DNA of 23,479 nucleotides, from positions 1 to 23,479 of the forward strand of contig JACRGW010000039.1 of NCBI GenBank assembly GCA_016212195.1. Reading direction: 5' to 3'. This DNA is from Nitrospirota bacterium (GTDB taxonomy: Bacteria; Nitrospirota; Thermodesulfovibrionia; JACRGW01). How positions within the stretch are numbered: position 1 is the first letter of the stretch; the number at the start of each line of letters is the position of its first letter. Made by a program: the position numbers and the translations under genes. The notes beneath the pieces were generated by a model. It was given only the letters and a program-made list of their open reading frames with translations. It ran no database searches and was not told the origin of the DNA. Positions 15,067 to 22,197 of this stretch are shown piece by piece.

Positions 15067-16260
15067 TTATCCTTCCTTTATCGCTATAAGGGGTTCGATC
15101 TTTTTTAAACGATATATTGGTGAAATTGCACCAAGAATGCATATTATAGTTCCCACTATAAATGCAACAAGGGCAATCGCTATTTCTCCAGTTAAAGTAA
15201 TGTTTGTTGAGATATTTTTAATAATAGAAAATCCTTTTGATAGAAATATAAAAAGATATATTCCAACGCCAATTCCGGCAAGACTCCCAATAGTCCCTAT
15301 AATAAAAACTTCGGTGAAGAAAAGCGTTATGATGTGGGATTCCTTTGCACCTATAGCACGCATGATGCCAACTTCCCTTGATCGTTCATTGGCTATTGCC
15401 GAAAAGATTGCCCATGATAGGAAAGCTGAAAGTAATAAAGCCAGGACAATTGCCATAGAAAAGATCTGTTTAATATCCTTGAGGGTGTGAATTATGTCCT
15501 TTCCTATGTCGCTCCTTGATACTACATCAACCTCAATTATTTCTCCCTCAATGTTCCTTCCAACCTGGTATGGATCATAGCCCTTCCTGACCTTTGTAAA
15601 AATAACCGATATATCCATAGGTTTTAAGTTTGAAGTTCCTTTTTTGAGTATATCTTCGATATTTTCATCACTCATAAATAGTGCGTTGTCAAGTCCTGTC
15701 CCGGTTTTTTCGAGGGCACCGATAATCTTGAACCTGATGCCAAAAATATTGGCATCTATGTCCATCAGTCCAAGACCGATATTAAGGAGGGATTCATGAC
15801 CTACGATTACTTCACCCTTTTCAAGTTTACGGCTTATGGCCTTTTTTAACCATGGTTTTACAATAAAATCAGTATCCTGATTGAAGACGATAACCATTGC
15901 CTCAGGAATATCGCAGCAAGCTCCCTGAATAGTACTAAGGTAGGTCTGATATGTAACAGTCTCAATACCTTCTATCTTCTTCACCCTGTCCACGATCCCT
16001 TTATCCATATAGAAGGATTTTACCTTTGTCTCCAAAAGGACTTCTTCTGCATAATCCCTTGCACCTACAGGTACCACAATCAGATCGGCACCAAGACGGT
16101 CAGAAGCCCTTTTTATACTCGAATTCACACTCAAAATGAATGAAAGTCCAAATACGAGGATGGATACAGTAAGGGCAATCGAAAAGATTAGTATGCCTGT
16201 TCTAAAACCCTTTCTTTTCAGGTTCTTCAGAGAGAGTGTGAAAAGATTAAGCTCTTTCAT
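15067..16260 (-). CDS. FtsX/MacB-type ABC transporter permease
   Basis: A 397-aa membrane protein in the layout of PF12704 plus PF02687: TM1 near the N-terminus (GILIFSIALTVSILVFGLSF), a periplasmic core domain of about 220 residues, and three C-terminal TM helices. The typical REVGIMRAIGA cytoplasmic coupling segment lies between TM2 and TM3. The periplasmic domain includes an adjacent Cys pair (GACCDIPEA), a possible disulfide or metal site. Start ATG 16260 is preferred; the alternative ATG at 16287 lies inside a 16-bp terminator stem. No membrane-fusion partner is encoded nearby. Paired with the ATPase downstream (2-bp gap). Confidence 0.88.
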   Translation of the reverse strand: MKELNLFTLSLKNLKRKGFRTGILIFSIALTVSILVFGLSFILSVNSSIKRASDRLGADLIVVPVGARDYAEEVLLETKVKSFYMDKGIVDRVKKIEGIETVTYQTYLSTIQGACCDIPEAMVIVFNQDTDFIVKPWLKKAISRKLEKGEVIVGHESLLNIGLGLMDIDANIFGIRFKIIGALEKTGTGLDNALFMSDENIEDILKKGTSNLKPMDISVIFTKVRKGYDPYQVGRNIEGEIIEVDVVSRSDIGKDIIHTLKDIKQIFSMAIVLALLLSAFLSWAIFSAIANERSREVGIMRAIGAKESHIITLFFTEVFIIGTIGSLAGIGVGIYLFIFLSKGFSIIKNISTNITLTGEIAIALVAFIVGTIICILGAISPIYRLKKIEPLIAIKEG

Positions 16261-16278
16261 GATATAAAATAAAAATGA

Positions 16279-16313
16279 GGAGGGCATCCTTCGATTCTCG
16301 AAGGATGCCCTCC
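16279..16313 (-). terminator. strong rho-independent-type terminator
   Basis: A perfect 16-bp inverted repeat (GGAGGGCATCCTTCGA with TCGAAGGATGCCCTCC, loop of three) lies 30 bp after the stop of the heme propeller gene. On the minus strand it is followed by TCATTTTTATTTTATAT, a T-rich tract. The ABC permease start is 19 bp further on, so read-through would set expression of the ABC genes unless they have their own promoter. Confidence 0.85.
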
Positions 16314-16342
16314 CAATTCACGTCCTTACTCTTTATTAACCC

Positions 16343-17443
16343 CTATTTCCAGTTTCCGTCCAAACCACAGAGCACTGCACTCCCCTTTACCTTTTCGCTC
16401 TCGTGGCAGGTATAACAGACCGATACAGACTTACCTATAAGCTTTTTTGCCTCTATGTCGTATAGCTGGATAGTACCATCAGTTATTTCCTTGCCTTCCT
16501 CATCCTTTATTTTCTGTCTCAGTGTGACAATCGCATATTTACTATCAAGGGTAGGAAATACATCATGATTTTCACCTGTAACCATTTCCTCATCAAGTGG
16601 TTTCAGTGTTTTGGCATCGATCAGATACATTCTATCTCCACCTGCCTGCAAGAGTAATTTACCATCGTTTGTAAAATACTGTCTGAAGGCAATGCTCTTA
16701 TCTGGCTCTCCGGTAATGGTATTTTTTGCCAGTACTTTCACTTTACCATTCTCAAGTGATGGAAGATCAAGCATAAGCAGATCGATCTTTCCCGTACCTT
16801 TTCCCCCCTCAGCTTGGTTTATAATAACAATAAACCCCTTCATATCAGGAGTATTTGTCCCGTGGAAGAACTTATAGGTACCAGCCTTGTAGCCTATTTC
16901 GTCGAGGAATATACGGTGTTTGTGGGTCAGATCTTTCTTGTCAAATACATCTATATACGACTCTGTAGCCATTGTCGAAGGGATAAAAGAACTCTTTGTC
17001 TGTCCTGAGGCACAATAAATAGGAGCTGGACCCTTTGACCTTGCATCAAGAGGGACAGCTACATCTTTGATAACCTTTCGAGTCTTTAAATCAGATTTTC
17101 CAACATGCACCTTGCCGTCAGGATCGGTCTTAAATGTAGACCAGAACATAACATTTCTGTCATTTACATCAATTCTCGCATCATGGGTTGGATGTGTCTC
17201 TTTCTTTCCGATAACAATCTTACCAAGGTCATTAACCTTTATTGGATTTTCTGAATCATTTGGGTCAATTGTTACATCTGCTTTAGCGAAGTGCCCCCCC
17301 ATTCCTGCAATGTATAGTAAACCGGAATAGGTCTTCTTTGCTGCAGTGGCGACATTCGTTCCAGAATCTCCTATATTAAAACCAAAATAACTAAAGGATG
17401 CCACTGCTAATATTCCTATTAAAAAAATAAAGCTTTTTTTCAT
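16343..17443 (-). CDS. secreted beta-propeller-like protein with one C-terminal c-type heme motif
   Basis: A 366-aa exported protein. A signal peptide (IFLIGILAVASFSYFGF core, cut near residue 30-35) precedes a beta-rich body with propeller-like blades ending in phrases such as TYSGLLYIAGMGG, DRMYLIDAKTLKPLDEE and GTIQLYDIEAKKLIGK. This recalls YVTN/cytochrome d1-type propellers. A single heme motif CYTCH (343-347) lies near the end, followed by a short Cys-containing tail. It has several conserved-looking His (HPTHDARID, THKHRIF, FFHGTN) that could be a second ligand or site. The ribosome site is AAAGGGGGT before ATG 17443. A good promoter lies upstream and a strong terminator downstream, so it is transcribed as its own unit. 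I do not recognise a named family. Confidence 0.82.
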   Translation of the reverse strand: MKKSFIFLIGILAVASFSYFGFNIGDSGTNVATAAKKTYSGLLYIAGMGGHFAKADVTIDPNDSENPIKVNDLGKIVIGKKETHPTHDARIDVNDRNVMFWSTFKTDPDGKVHVGKSDLKTRKVIKDVAVPLDARSKGPAPIYCASGQTKSSFIPSTMATESYIDVFDKKDLTHKHRIFLDEIGYKAGTYKFFHGTNTPDMKGFIVIINQAEGGKGTGKIDLLMLDLPSLENGKVKVLAKNTITGEPDKSIAFRQYFTNDGKLLLQAGGDRMYLIDAKTLKPLDEEMVTGENHDVFPTLDSKYAIVTLRQKIKDEEGKEITDGTIQLYDIEAKKLIGKSVSVCYTCHESEKVKGSAVLCGLDGNWK

Positions 17444-17539
17444 TTATTACCCCCTTTCGATATCTTCAAAATATTATTTATACTCCTTTTTATACCCCAA
17501 TATAAATTTAAAATTTCCACCTCCTTTCTATACTTTACT

Positions 17540-17567
17540 AGTATCACATATCCATAATTAATGTCAA
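17540..17567 (-). promoter_or_regulatory. sigma-70 promoter (extended -10) of the heme propeller gene
   Basis: The minus strand reads TTGACA (17562-17567), 16 bp, then TGTGATACT with an extended -10 TG and GATACT (17540-17545). It gives a leader of about 90 nt. The 272-bp AT-rich gap 17444-17715 otherwise holds only this leader and the upstream side of the next gene. Confidence 0.6.
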
Positions 17568-17715
17568 CTAAAATTATAATATTAGATTTATTAATTATGG
17601 CAATAAATAATTAACCAATTTTATCTATTTAATCCCAAACTGATTGAAAATGTCTAATCTTGTATTTTACCCATAGGAATGATAAATTTAGAATAATTCT
17701 TTAAAAATTGAATTT

Positions 17716-18471
17716 ATGATAAACGAACAGATCTCGGATAAGACAGATACACTCGACAGCATCAGGGATATAAAGATCATCCAGAAAAAGAGGGGCTACC
17801 GGTTTTCTGTGGATGCACTCCTTTTGTTTTCCTTTGTAAGTATTTCCCGTTGTATCGAGGTAGCAGACTTCGGGGCCGGCTCAGGGATTATCTCGATACT
17901 CCTTGCGAAAAGGTACCCTGAGGCAAAGGTTTATGCCATTGAACTCCAGGAAGGTCTCTCAGAATTAGCCATGAGGAATGTAGGCCTGAATGGTCTTGAG
18001 AACAGAGTGGAAGTAGTTATGGAGGATATTAAAAAATTGAAGGAAGTATTTAAGGAGAAATGTTTTGACCTAATTGTATCAAATCCACCTTTTAGGAGGG
18101 CAAGAACCGGCCTCCTAAGTCCTGAAGAGGAAAAGGCTATAGCGAGACATGAGATAAAAGTAACCATTGATGATATCCTGAAAATTAGTGGATTACTCCT
18201 TAAGGATAAAGGACGTTTTGATCTTATCTATCACCCTGCCAGACTGATAGAATTATTCATAAAAATGAAGAATCATCATCTCGAACCTAAGAGGCTGAGA
18301 TTTATTCATTCGAGGGAGGGTGTAGAAGCGAAGATGGCTCTTATTGAAGGTGTGAAAAGAGGACGGGAAGGGCTGAAGGTAGAGAAACCGCTCTATATCT
18401 ATGACAGAAACGGAAACTATACAGAAGAAATGAATGAGATATACGGACTTAATAAGAAAAATAAAAAATAA
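17716..18471 (+). CDS. TrmN6/YfiC-like tRNA(Val) adenine-N6 methyltransferase
   Basis: A 251-aa Rossmann-fold SAM-dependent methyltransferase. The N-terminal segment IIQKKRGYRFSVDALLL (21-37) is characteristic of the YfiC/TrmN6 group, followed by the SAM loop DFGAGSG (51-57), the acidic ribose-binding IELQ, and the adenine N6 motif NPPF (123-126). In E. coli the homolog methylates A37 of tRNA1(Val). The substrate here is inferred from the family. No ribosome site is visible before ATG 17716. It converges with the next gene, with no gap between the stops. Confidence 0.85.
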   Translation: MINEQISDKTDTLDSIRDIKIIQKKRGYRFSVDALLLFSFVSISRCIEVADFGAGSGIISILLAKRYPEAKVYAIELQEGLSELAMRNVGLNGLENRVEVVMEDIKKLKEVFKEKCFDLIVSNPPFRRARTGLLSPEEEKAIARHEIKVTIDDILKISGLLLKDKGRFDLIYHPARLIELFIKMKNHHLEPKRLRFIHSREGVEAKMALIEGVKRGREGLKVEKPLYIYDRNGNYTEEMNEIYGLNKKNKK

Positions 18472-18894
18472 TCATGAGGTCTTCATTGGTTCTACCACCT
18501 TGATCGTCTTCCACATATTATAGATGAAAAGTAATACAGCTATAACCTCTATAAGACCAAAGGTAGTTAGCAGTATCCTCATATAACCTGTAGCCCTGCC
18601 GTGGTATATGAGTGCCCAGGAGAATGACATACCAATTAGCCCGATATTTGCAAGCCAGAACTGGGTCTTCGCTATAGAAAGGCTGTGTAAGGGTCTACCG
18701 CTGAACCTCGGAAGTATATGATAACCTATACCAAAGATCATCATTGACATCCAGCCGAGAAGGTTAAGATGGGCATGAACAGCCTTATAATATGTTATGA
18801 CTTCTGGCCAGATTGCCATACTCACACCCACGATAGAACTTACCAGGAAATATATCATACCTGCCTTTATGAACCATACTGATGTTTTGTCCAT
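18472..18894 (-). CDS. orphan cytochrome-oxidase-subunit-I-like four-helix membrane protein
   Basis: A 140-aa membrane protein with about four helices. The motif AVHAHLNLLGWMSMMIFGIGYH then ILPRFSG resembles the heme-ligating region of heme-copper oxidase subunit I (cbb3/NorB side) but covers only a fraction of that protein. Short stand-alone proteins of this kind are often annotated 'cbb3-type oxidase subunit I'; their role is unknown. The His residues in HAH and GYH could bind heme. Start ATG 18894 follows GAGGAGG by five bases; a further 11-residue extension to 18927 would start ahead of that site. No other oxidase subunit is nearby. Confidence 0.8.
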   Translation of the reverse strand: MDKTSVWFIKAGMIYFLVSSIVGVSMAIWPEVITYYKAVHAHLNLLGWMSMMIFGIGYHILPRFSGRPLHSLSIAKTQFWLANIGLIGMSFSWALIYHGRATGYMRILLTTFGLIEVIAVLLFIYNMWKTIKVVEPMKTS

Positions 18895-18985
18895 AGATCC
18901 TCCTCTTTTTATTTTGAATAATAACATATTTCATCAGAGAGGCTATGACATAAATCATTTATGGTTATCCTGTCCTTAAGGGTGA

Positions 18986-18991
18986 TAAAAT
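18986..18991 (+). promoter_or_regulatory. -10-like hexamer of rtcA
   Basis: TAAAAT ends six bases before ATG 18998. A convincing -35 is not visible. A transcript from it would start at or next to the start codon. Confidence 0.35.
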
Positions 18992-18997
18992 ATAGAT

Positions 18998-20026
18998 ATG
19001 CTTAAGATCGATGGTAGTTATGGGGAAGGTGGTGGCCAGATTCTAAGGACCGCCCTTTCTTTGTCATGTCTTCTCAGGAGACCCATAGAAATATTCAATA
19101 TCAGAAAGGGAAGGAAAGTTCCCGGACTCCAGCCCCAGCATCTGACCTCTGTAAAGGCCGTTAAGAAAATATCTGATGCTCAGACTGAAGGAGATAAGGT
19201 TGGCTCTTTGAATCTGATATTTTCCCCTAAAGAGGTTAGAGGAGGAGATTATTTCTTCGATATAGGAACTGCCGGCTCAATATCCCTTGTGCTGCAGACT
19301 ATTCTGTTGCCTTTAAGCCTTGCTACTGAAAAATCGAGGATTGAGATTATCGGCGGGACACATGTACCCTGGAGCCCACCATTCCATTATCTTGATACTA
19401 TATTTATTCCGATCCTTGAAAGGATTGGATTAAAGATAAGGTTATGGATAGATAAATATGGTTGGTACCCAAAGGGCGGAGGGAGAGCAGGGGCAGAGAT
19501 AAACCCTGTAAAAGGGCTTTCTACTTTAGACATTAGAGAGAAAGGTAAACTTGTCAGCGTAAGAGGAATCTCTGCTGTTTCTAATCTTCCTTTATCAATA
19601 GCAGAAAGGCAGAAGGCAGAGGGTTTGAGGATTCTGAAGGAGAGCAATCTTGATGCTGAGATAGAGTTGATAGATGCCCCTTCGATAGGGAGAGGGACAT
19701 TTTTCTTTATAAATGCTGAGTATGAGAATTTAACCGCAGGCTTTTCTTCACTCGGAGAGAGGAGAAAGAGGGCAGAGGATGTTGCAAAGGAGGCTTGTGA
19801 GGAGTTCCTTTCCTTCCATCGTTCAGAAAATGCCCTTGACCCCAGACTCGCCGATCAGATAGTCCCTTATCTTTCTTTGGCAAAAGGGGAGTCTTCCTTC
19901 ACCGCCTCAAGGATAACACAGCACCTCATCACGAATATCTGGCTTATTAAAAAATTCCTCTCTATAAATATTGAAATTGAAGGGCAGGAGGGAGAAGAGG
20001 GGAAGGTTATTGTAAAACCCCAATAA
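18998..20026 (+). CDS. rtcA: RNA 3'-terminal phosphate cyclase RtcA
   Basis: A 342-aa enzyme that uses ATP to convert RNA 3'-phosphate ends to 2',3'-cyclic phosphate. The N-terminal signature GSYGEGGGQILRTA (5-18) and the internal GGGRAGAE are typical. The active-site His that becomes adenylated is at position 309 in ITQHLITNIW, the same number as in E. coli RtcA. Length is normal (338-345 aa). There is no RtcB or RtcR gene in the window. No ribosome site is seen; TAAAAT lies six bases before ATG 18998, so the mRNA may be leaderless. smpB begins 17 bp after its stop. Confidence 0.95.
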   Translation: MLKIDGSYGEGGGQILRTALSLSCLLRRPIEIFNIRKGRKVPGLQPQHLTSVKAVKKISDAQTEGDKVGSLNLIFSPKEVRGGDYFFDIGTAGSISLVLQTILLPLSLATEKSRIEIIGGTHVPWSPPFHYLDTIFIPILERIGLKIRLWIDKYGWYPKGGGRAGAEINPVKGLSTLDIREKGKLVSVRGISAVSNLPLSIAERQKAEGLRILKESNLDAEIELIDAPSIGRGTFFFINAEYENLTAGFSSLGERRKRAEDVAKEACEEFLSFHRSENALDPRLADQIVPYLSLAKGESSFTASRITQHLITNIWLIKKFLSINIEIEGQEGEEGKVIVKPQ

Positions 20027-20038
20027 TTTTGGTATCAT
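20010..20038 (+). promoter_or_regulatory. candidate promoter of smpB giving a leaderless mRNA
   Basis: TTGTAA (20010-20015), 17 bp, then TATCAT (20033-20038), which ends five bases before ATG 20044. It overlaps the 3' end of rtcA. No Shine-Dalgarno is present. Confidence 0.45.
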
Positions 20039-20043
20039 TTAAT

Positions 20044-20511
20044 ATGAAAGAAAAAGCAGAAGAAAGGGTACTCTGTTCAAACAAAAAGGCTTACCACGAC
20101 TACCATATAGAGGAGAGCCTGGAGGCAGGCATCGAACTTAAGGGGACAGAGATAAAATCCCTGAAGGAGGGGAAGGCGAACCTGAAGGATAGCTATGCGA
20201 TTATCAAGGACGGAGAGTCATTTCTCATTGGCTGTCATATTAGTCCTTACAGCCATGGGAATATCTATAACCATGAACCTTTAAGGACGAGGAAACTCCT
20301 CTTGCATAAAGAGGAAATTAGGAAGCTAACGGGAAAGGTTACACAGAGGGGTTTTACCCTTATCCCATTAAAGATATACCTATCCAAAGGAAGGGCAAAA
20401 GTAGAGATCGCCATGGCGAGGGGTAAGAAGCTATTTGATAAAAGGGAGGCTATTAAGGAAAAAGATCTCAGAAGGGAATCAGAGAAGGCATTGAAAGAAA
20501 TGGTTAGGTAG
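20044..20511 (+). CDS. smpB: SsrA-binding protein SmpB
   Basis: A 155-aa trans-translation factor that carries tmRNA to stalled ribosomes. The family core is intact: NKKAYHDYHIEESLEAGIELKGTEIKS at the N-terminus, SYAIIKDGE and HISPYSHGN in the OB-fold, LIPLKIYLSKGRAKVEIAMARGKKLFDKRE, and a basic C-terminal tail needed for the ribosome A site. ATG 20044 is preferred to TTG 20029 because it yields the usual short N-terminus. The tmRNA gene it serves begins 102 bp after its stop. Confidence 0.96.
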   Translation: MKEKAEERVLCSNKKAYHDYHIEESLEAGIELKGTEIKSLKEGKANLKDSYAIIKDGESFLIGCHISPYSHGNIYNHEPLRTRKLLLHKEEIRKLTGKVTQRGFTLIPLKIYLSKGRAKVEIAMARGKKLFDKREAIKEKDLRRESEKALKEMVR

Positions 20512-20529
20512 TGTCCGTGATTTATTAAG

Positions 20530-20601
20530 TGTCACCCTGAACTCGTTTCAGGGTCTTTAAGTATTTTTATTGAGAGATGCTGAAACAAGTTCAGCATGAC
20601 A
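20530..20601. repeat. palindromic intergenic repeat upstream of ssrA
   Basis: Two half-units face each other: TGTCACCCTGAACTCGTTTC... (20530 on) and, inverted, ATGCTGAAACAAGTTCAGCAT ending TGACA at 20601. Each half is itself a hairpin (CCCTGAA/TTTCAGGG and ATGCTGAA/TTCAGCAT). Related copies are at 20991-21058 and 21783-21851. Confidence 0.8.
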
Positions 20602-20613
20602 TATTAAAGAAAG

Positions 20614-20963
20614 GGGGGCGATAGGATTCGACGGGGACAGAGAGGTTATAGGTTGCATGCCGAGGTTCCATGGGACTCGTAAAACACATGGGAAACATAT
20701 AACTGCCAATCAAGAACTGGCACTCGCTGCTTAATTAATGCAGCACGCCCCGTTACTGTTGTCTGAGCGGTAACGAAGGCGTCATAAATCAGACTGGCCT
20801 TTCTGCTTTGTCTGTAGCAGAGAGGTAAGAATTAACAGGCTGGCCGACTCAAGAGCCTTTCCCGGGGCGCCTGATGAGGCGAGAATCAATATCGGGAATA
20901 AGCATGTAGAGACCTATGGCTGAAGGTTTCCGGACGCGGGTTCAATTCCCGCCGCCTCCACCA
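20614..20963 (+). ncRNA. ssrA: transfer-messenger RNA (tmRNA)
   Basis: A 350-nt one-piece tmRNA. The 5' end GGGGGCGATAGGATTCGACGG pairs with the 3' CGCCTCC of the tRNA-like acceptor stem (one G-T pair), followed by A and encoded CCA at 20961-20963. The T arm GCGGG-TTCAATT-CCCGC is present. The tag reading frame resumes at GCC 20705 and ends with TAA 20732-20734, giving ANQELALAA, the usual hydrophobic ALAA protease tag. TAATTAA gives an extra safety stop. smpB is directly upstream. The exact resume codon is inferred from the frame and the ALAA end. Confidence 0.96.
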
Positions 20964-20990
20964 ATATTCGAAACCTTGAACCCTTCGATT

Positions 20991-21058
20991 TGTCACCCTG
21001 AGTGAAACGAAGGGTCTCATTTTATAGATTCTTCGGGGCTACACCCCTCAGAATGACC
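20991..21058. repeat. diverged palindromic intergenic repeat downstream of ssrA
   Basis: TGTCACCCTGAGTGAAACG... at 20991 faces ...CCCCTCAGAATGACC ending at 21058. It is the same family as the repeat 12 bp before the tmRNA, but its halves are more diverged (TTCGTT variants). It lies between ssrA and hisH and could help to end tmRNA transcription. Confidence 0.65.
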
Positions 21059-21098
21059 CTAAGTGTTATATATGAAATTGTGTAATAACGAATAAATT

Positions 21099-21782
21099 AT
21101 GCCGAAAGAAAAATTAATAGTAATCGTTGACTACGGGATGGGGAACCTGAGGTCTGTGGAGAAGGGCTTCGAGAAGGTGGGATATAGTGCAGTCGTGACG
21201 AGTGACCCAAAAGTGATTCTTAATGCTAACGGAATCGTCCTACCTGGGGTTGGTGCCTTCTCTGATTGTATGAGGAATCTCGAAAAGGGGTCTCTTATAG
21301 ATTCTGTTATAAAATCTATAGAGAAAGGTAAACCCTATCTCGGCATCTGCCTTGGTCTTCAGATACTATTCACTGAAAGCGAGGAGTTCGGGGTCTGTAA
21401 GGGGCTCAATATCATAAAGGGGAAGGTAGTCAGATTCCCTGAAAAGATGAAAGAACCTGTGCCTTCCCTTCCGTCAGGTCTTTCCCTTGAACCTTCTATC
21501 CTTAAAGTACCACACATGGGCTGGAACAGAATAGATATAAAGAAGGGACCTCCAATTCTTGACTGTATACCCGATCAGTCCTACTTTTACTTCGTGCACT
21601 CGTACTATGTTGCACCTGAGGATGAAAGTGTAATAGCAACTACGACTGATTATGGGATAACCTTTACATCTATGATATGGGAAGATAATATCTTTGCTAC
21701 TCAGTTCCACCCAGAGAAGAGCCAGGAGATAGGTCTGAGGATTCTTAAGAGGTTCGGGGAACTGGTTTCTAAAGGGGGATAG
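21099..21782 (+). CDS. hisH: imidazole glycerol phosphate synthase glutaminase subunit HisH
   Basis: A 227-aa class I glutamine amidotransferase that supplies ammonia to HisF in histidine synthesis. The triad is complete: C84 in LGICLGLQ, H204 and E206 in TQFHPEKS. The N-terminal IVDYGMGNLRSV and the KVPHMGWN motif are typical. It is longer than the usual 200-210 aa because about 18 residues (near 117-134, Pro/Ser-rich: PVPSLPSGLSLEPS) are inserted just before the KVPHMGWN segment. No other his gene is in the window. Terminal repeats lie on both sides. No ribosome site is clear before ATG 21099. Confidence 0.95.
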   Translation: MPKEKLIVIVDYGMGNLRSVEKGFEKVGYSAVVTSDPKVILNANGIVLPGVGAFSDCMRNLEKGSLIDSVIKSIEKGKPYLGICLGLQILFTESEEFGVCKGLNIIKGKVVRFPEKMKEPVPSLPSGLSLEPSILKVPHMGWNRIDIKKGPPILDCIPDQSYFYFVHSYYVAPEDESVIATTTDYGITFTSMIWEDNIFATQFHPEKSQEIGLRILKRFGELVSKGG

Positions 21783-21851
21783 GAGATGCTGAAACGAGTT
21801 CAGCATGACACGATACAGTTAATTTGTCACCCTGAACTTGTTTCAGGGTCC
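21783..21851. repeat. palindromic repeat with reversed half-unit order
   Basis: Here ATGCTGAAACGAGTTCAGCAT-GACA comes first, then TGTCACCCTGAACTTGTTTC-AGGGTC. The halves point outwards rather than inwards as at 20530-20601. It fills the gap between the convergent hisH and Mth938-like genes, where the two small hairpins may end transcription from both sides. Confidence 0.75.
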
Positions 21852-21852
21852 C

Positions 21853-22194
21853 TTAACAAGTCAGGTGTAGTGCCGCTATTACCTTAGCCGAATCTAAAAG
21901 CCTGTTGAATGATTCTGTAGCATCCTTCGTCATCAGGGCGATGAGTTTGATTCCTTTTTTCTTCAGAAATTCTTCTGTCTCTCCGGGGACGACCATCGTT
22001 CCGTAGGCTCCAGTCCCAACAATCAAGACCTCTGGTTTTGACTCAAGGATATCTTTGAGATCATCTATATCGAGCCTGTGTCCCTCTTTTCTCCACCAGG
22101 ATGAATCCACTCTGTCAGGATAGATTATTACATCAGAGGAGTAGTCCTTACCATTAATAGTAATTCTTCCGAATGAATAATAATCTATCTTCAT
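21853..22194 (-). CDS. Mth938-like (DUF498/NDUFAF3-type) protein
   Basis: A 113-aa soluble alpha/beta protein of the Mth938 fold (PF04430). Characteristic pieces are FGRITINGKDYSSDVII near the start, SWWRKEGHRLDIDDL, the glycine-rich VLIVGTGAYGTM, and LIALMTKDATESFNRL. The mitochondrial relative NDUFAF3 helps assemble complex I; bacterial members have no established role. Length is normal (110-125 aa). ATG 22194 is 3 bp after the stop of the Nudix gene, so the pair is one transcript. Confidence 0.9.
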   Translation of the reverse strand: MKIDYYSFGRITINGKDYSSDVIIYPDRVDSSWWRKEGHRLDIDDLKDILESKPEVLIVGTGAYGTMVVPGETEEFLKKKGIKLIALMTKDATESFNRLLDSAKVIAALHLTC

Positions 22195-22197
22195 TAT

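Noticed and set aside
15065..15142. Longer N-terminus of the ABC ATPase
   Set aside because: It overlaps the permease and gives a non-family sequence; the TTG at 15064 has a proper ribosome site and family length.
20530..21851. CRISPR-like array from the repeated TGTCACCCTGAA units
   Set aside because: There are only three copies, in different orientations and irregularly spaced, with genes between; they are palindromic dispersed repeats.
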